Shown in pieces: positions 56,517 through 57,059 of a stretch of 57,059 nucleotides of DNA. The stretch comes from Mycobacterium simiae (GTDB lineage Bacteria > Actinomycetota > Actinomycetes > Mycobacteriales > Mycobacteriaceae). The stretch lies in assembly GCF_008370645.1 (NCBI RefSeq), contig NZ_VTZN01000008.1, forward strand, positions 1-57,059, read 5' to 3'. Both the position numbers and the translations under genes were made by a program. Below the pieces are notes generated by a model. That model saw only the letters and a list, made by a program, of their open reading frames with translations. It did not search any database and had not been told where the DNA came from. Within the stretch, counting starts at the first letter, position 1; every line of letters starts with the position of its first letter.

Positions 56517-56828
56517 TCAGCTGCTTGGTGGCGGTGCTGGCTTGCCGGAGTGCTCCGAGTGCCATTCCAGTTCCGCATCGCGGACGCGCCGGTGAGTGTG
56601 GTTCAGCCAAGCCAAACCAGCGGTACCCGCGGCGACCGCCACGATCACGGCGATCCAGCCGGCCGTCGTTTGGTCGGTCGCCAGCGCAAACAGGCCGATG
56701 ACCAGTGCCACCACTGCGACCGCGACGCCTGCCATGCCGGGCGCATTGGCGCCCTTGTTCAGTGACTCGCCAGCATGCTGACGAAAAGTGCGTTCATGGT
56801 CTACCGGGTCGCTTTCCGGATCCTTCAC
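56517..56828 (-). CDS. UsfY-like small membrane protein
   Basis: A 103-residue protein with the opening DPVDHERTFRQHAGESLNKG, two membrane segments (about 30-47 and 55-72) and a basic tail HTHRRVRDAELEWHSEHSG. The opening and layout resemble UsfY, encoded beside sigF in M. tuberculosis; no sigF is seen here. It converges with glgX with 8 bp between stops. Confidence 0.6.
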   Translation of the reverse strand: MKDPESDPVDHERTFRQHAGESLNKGANAPGMAGVAVAVVALVIGLFALATDQTTAGWIAVIVAVAAGTAGLAWLNHTHRRVRDAELEWHSEHSGKPAPPPSS

Positions 56829-57059
56829 AATCGCTCCTTTGCAGAACTACCTGGCCAAGGCTCCCTAGTCCGGGTTCGGCGTCGGCTCGCGAGGCCTGCG
56901 ATTGGCCGGGCGCCGGAAGCACCGTCAGGAATACCCTCTTTTCGGGGCGCCAAACGCGCAGCGCCCGGCGCGCAAGGGTGTCACACGGCCACGTATTGCT
57001 CCGTCACCCGGTGATGAGGCGCCACAAGCCGGCCGAACCTGCGCGCAGCGCCGCGCTCG
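56829..57059. other. right end of window, nothing recognised
   Basis: This end holds the promoter side of the UsfY-like gene and no recognisable coding region. Confidence 0.4.

Overview
This window looks like a chromosome segment of a slow-growing Mycobacterium close to, but not in, the M. tuberculosis complex (M. kansasii/M. marinum type). GC is high, GTG/TTG starts and gene overlaps are common, and there are PE, REP13E12 (DUF222/HNH) and IS481-type sequences. Gene order follows M. tuberculosis Rv2335 down to Rv2298 read backwards. The synteny statements come from memory of H37Rv and could not be searched.

Layout. 39-4146: cysteine synthesis (thioredoxin-like protein, cysE, cysK1) and malic enzyme mez. 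A 23-residue reading frame ending in five cysteine codons lies upstream of cysK1 and looks like a leaderless cysteine attenuator. 4230-11312: nitrate assimilation (fused nitrate reductase/diflavin reductase nasN, a remnant of a second copy, lppP, narK1). 11315-21271: a decayed acyl-CoA oxidase, a VIT1-type transporter, an FHA-ABC exporter whose ATPase motifs are eroded, a MarR regulator, an ECF importer (S-A-A fusion plus EcfT), an amino-acid permease and a USP protein. 21912-32263: class III cyclase, uspABC sugar importer, tldD/pmbA, an Rv2313c-like protein, a lipoprotein and a small conserved gene. 32211-34817: P-type ATPase.

35056-42123 is a 7-kb integrated island bounded by a 42-bp duplication of the 5' half of a tRNA-Met(CAT) gene. 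It carries a Fic protein behind a duplicated array of palindromic operator-like sites, an integrase fragment from another element, a PIN toxin with an excisionase-type HTH antitoxin, two small RDF-like HTH proteins and a complete tyrosine integrase that stops 5 bp before the rebuilt tRNA. To its right (42160-44146) lies a scrapyard of IS481 and REP13E12 remnants.

44147-57059: a secreted PE-CBM2-CBM2-GH12 cellulase with an AT-rich promoter, a DUF4190/septum-formation membrane protein, an F420-type LLM oxidoreductase, htpG, an aldo/keto reductase, a complete alkane hydroxylase operon (alkB-rubA-rubB-tetR) that in M. tuberculosis sits elsewhere (Rv3252c-Rv3249c), a glycogen debranching enzyme and a UsfY-like membrane protein.

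The most rewarding places are the Fic operator array, the tRNA 5'-half attachment site with candidate integrase arm sites, the PE-cellulase fusion, the polycysteine leader and the pseudo-ATPase of the FHA-ABC protein.
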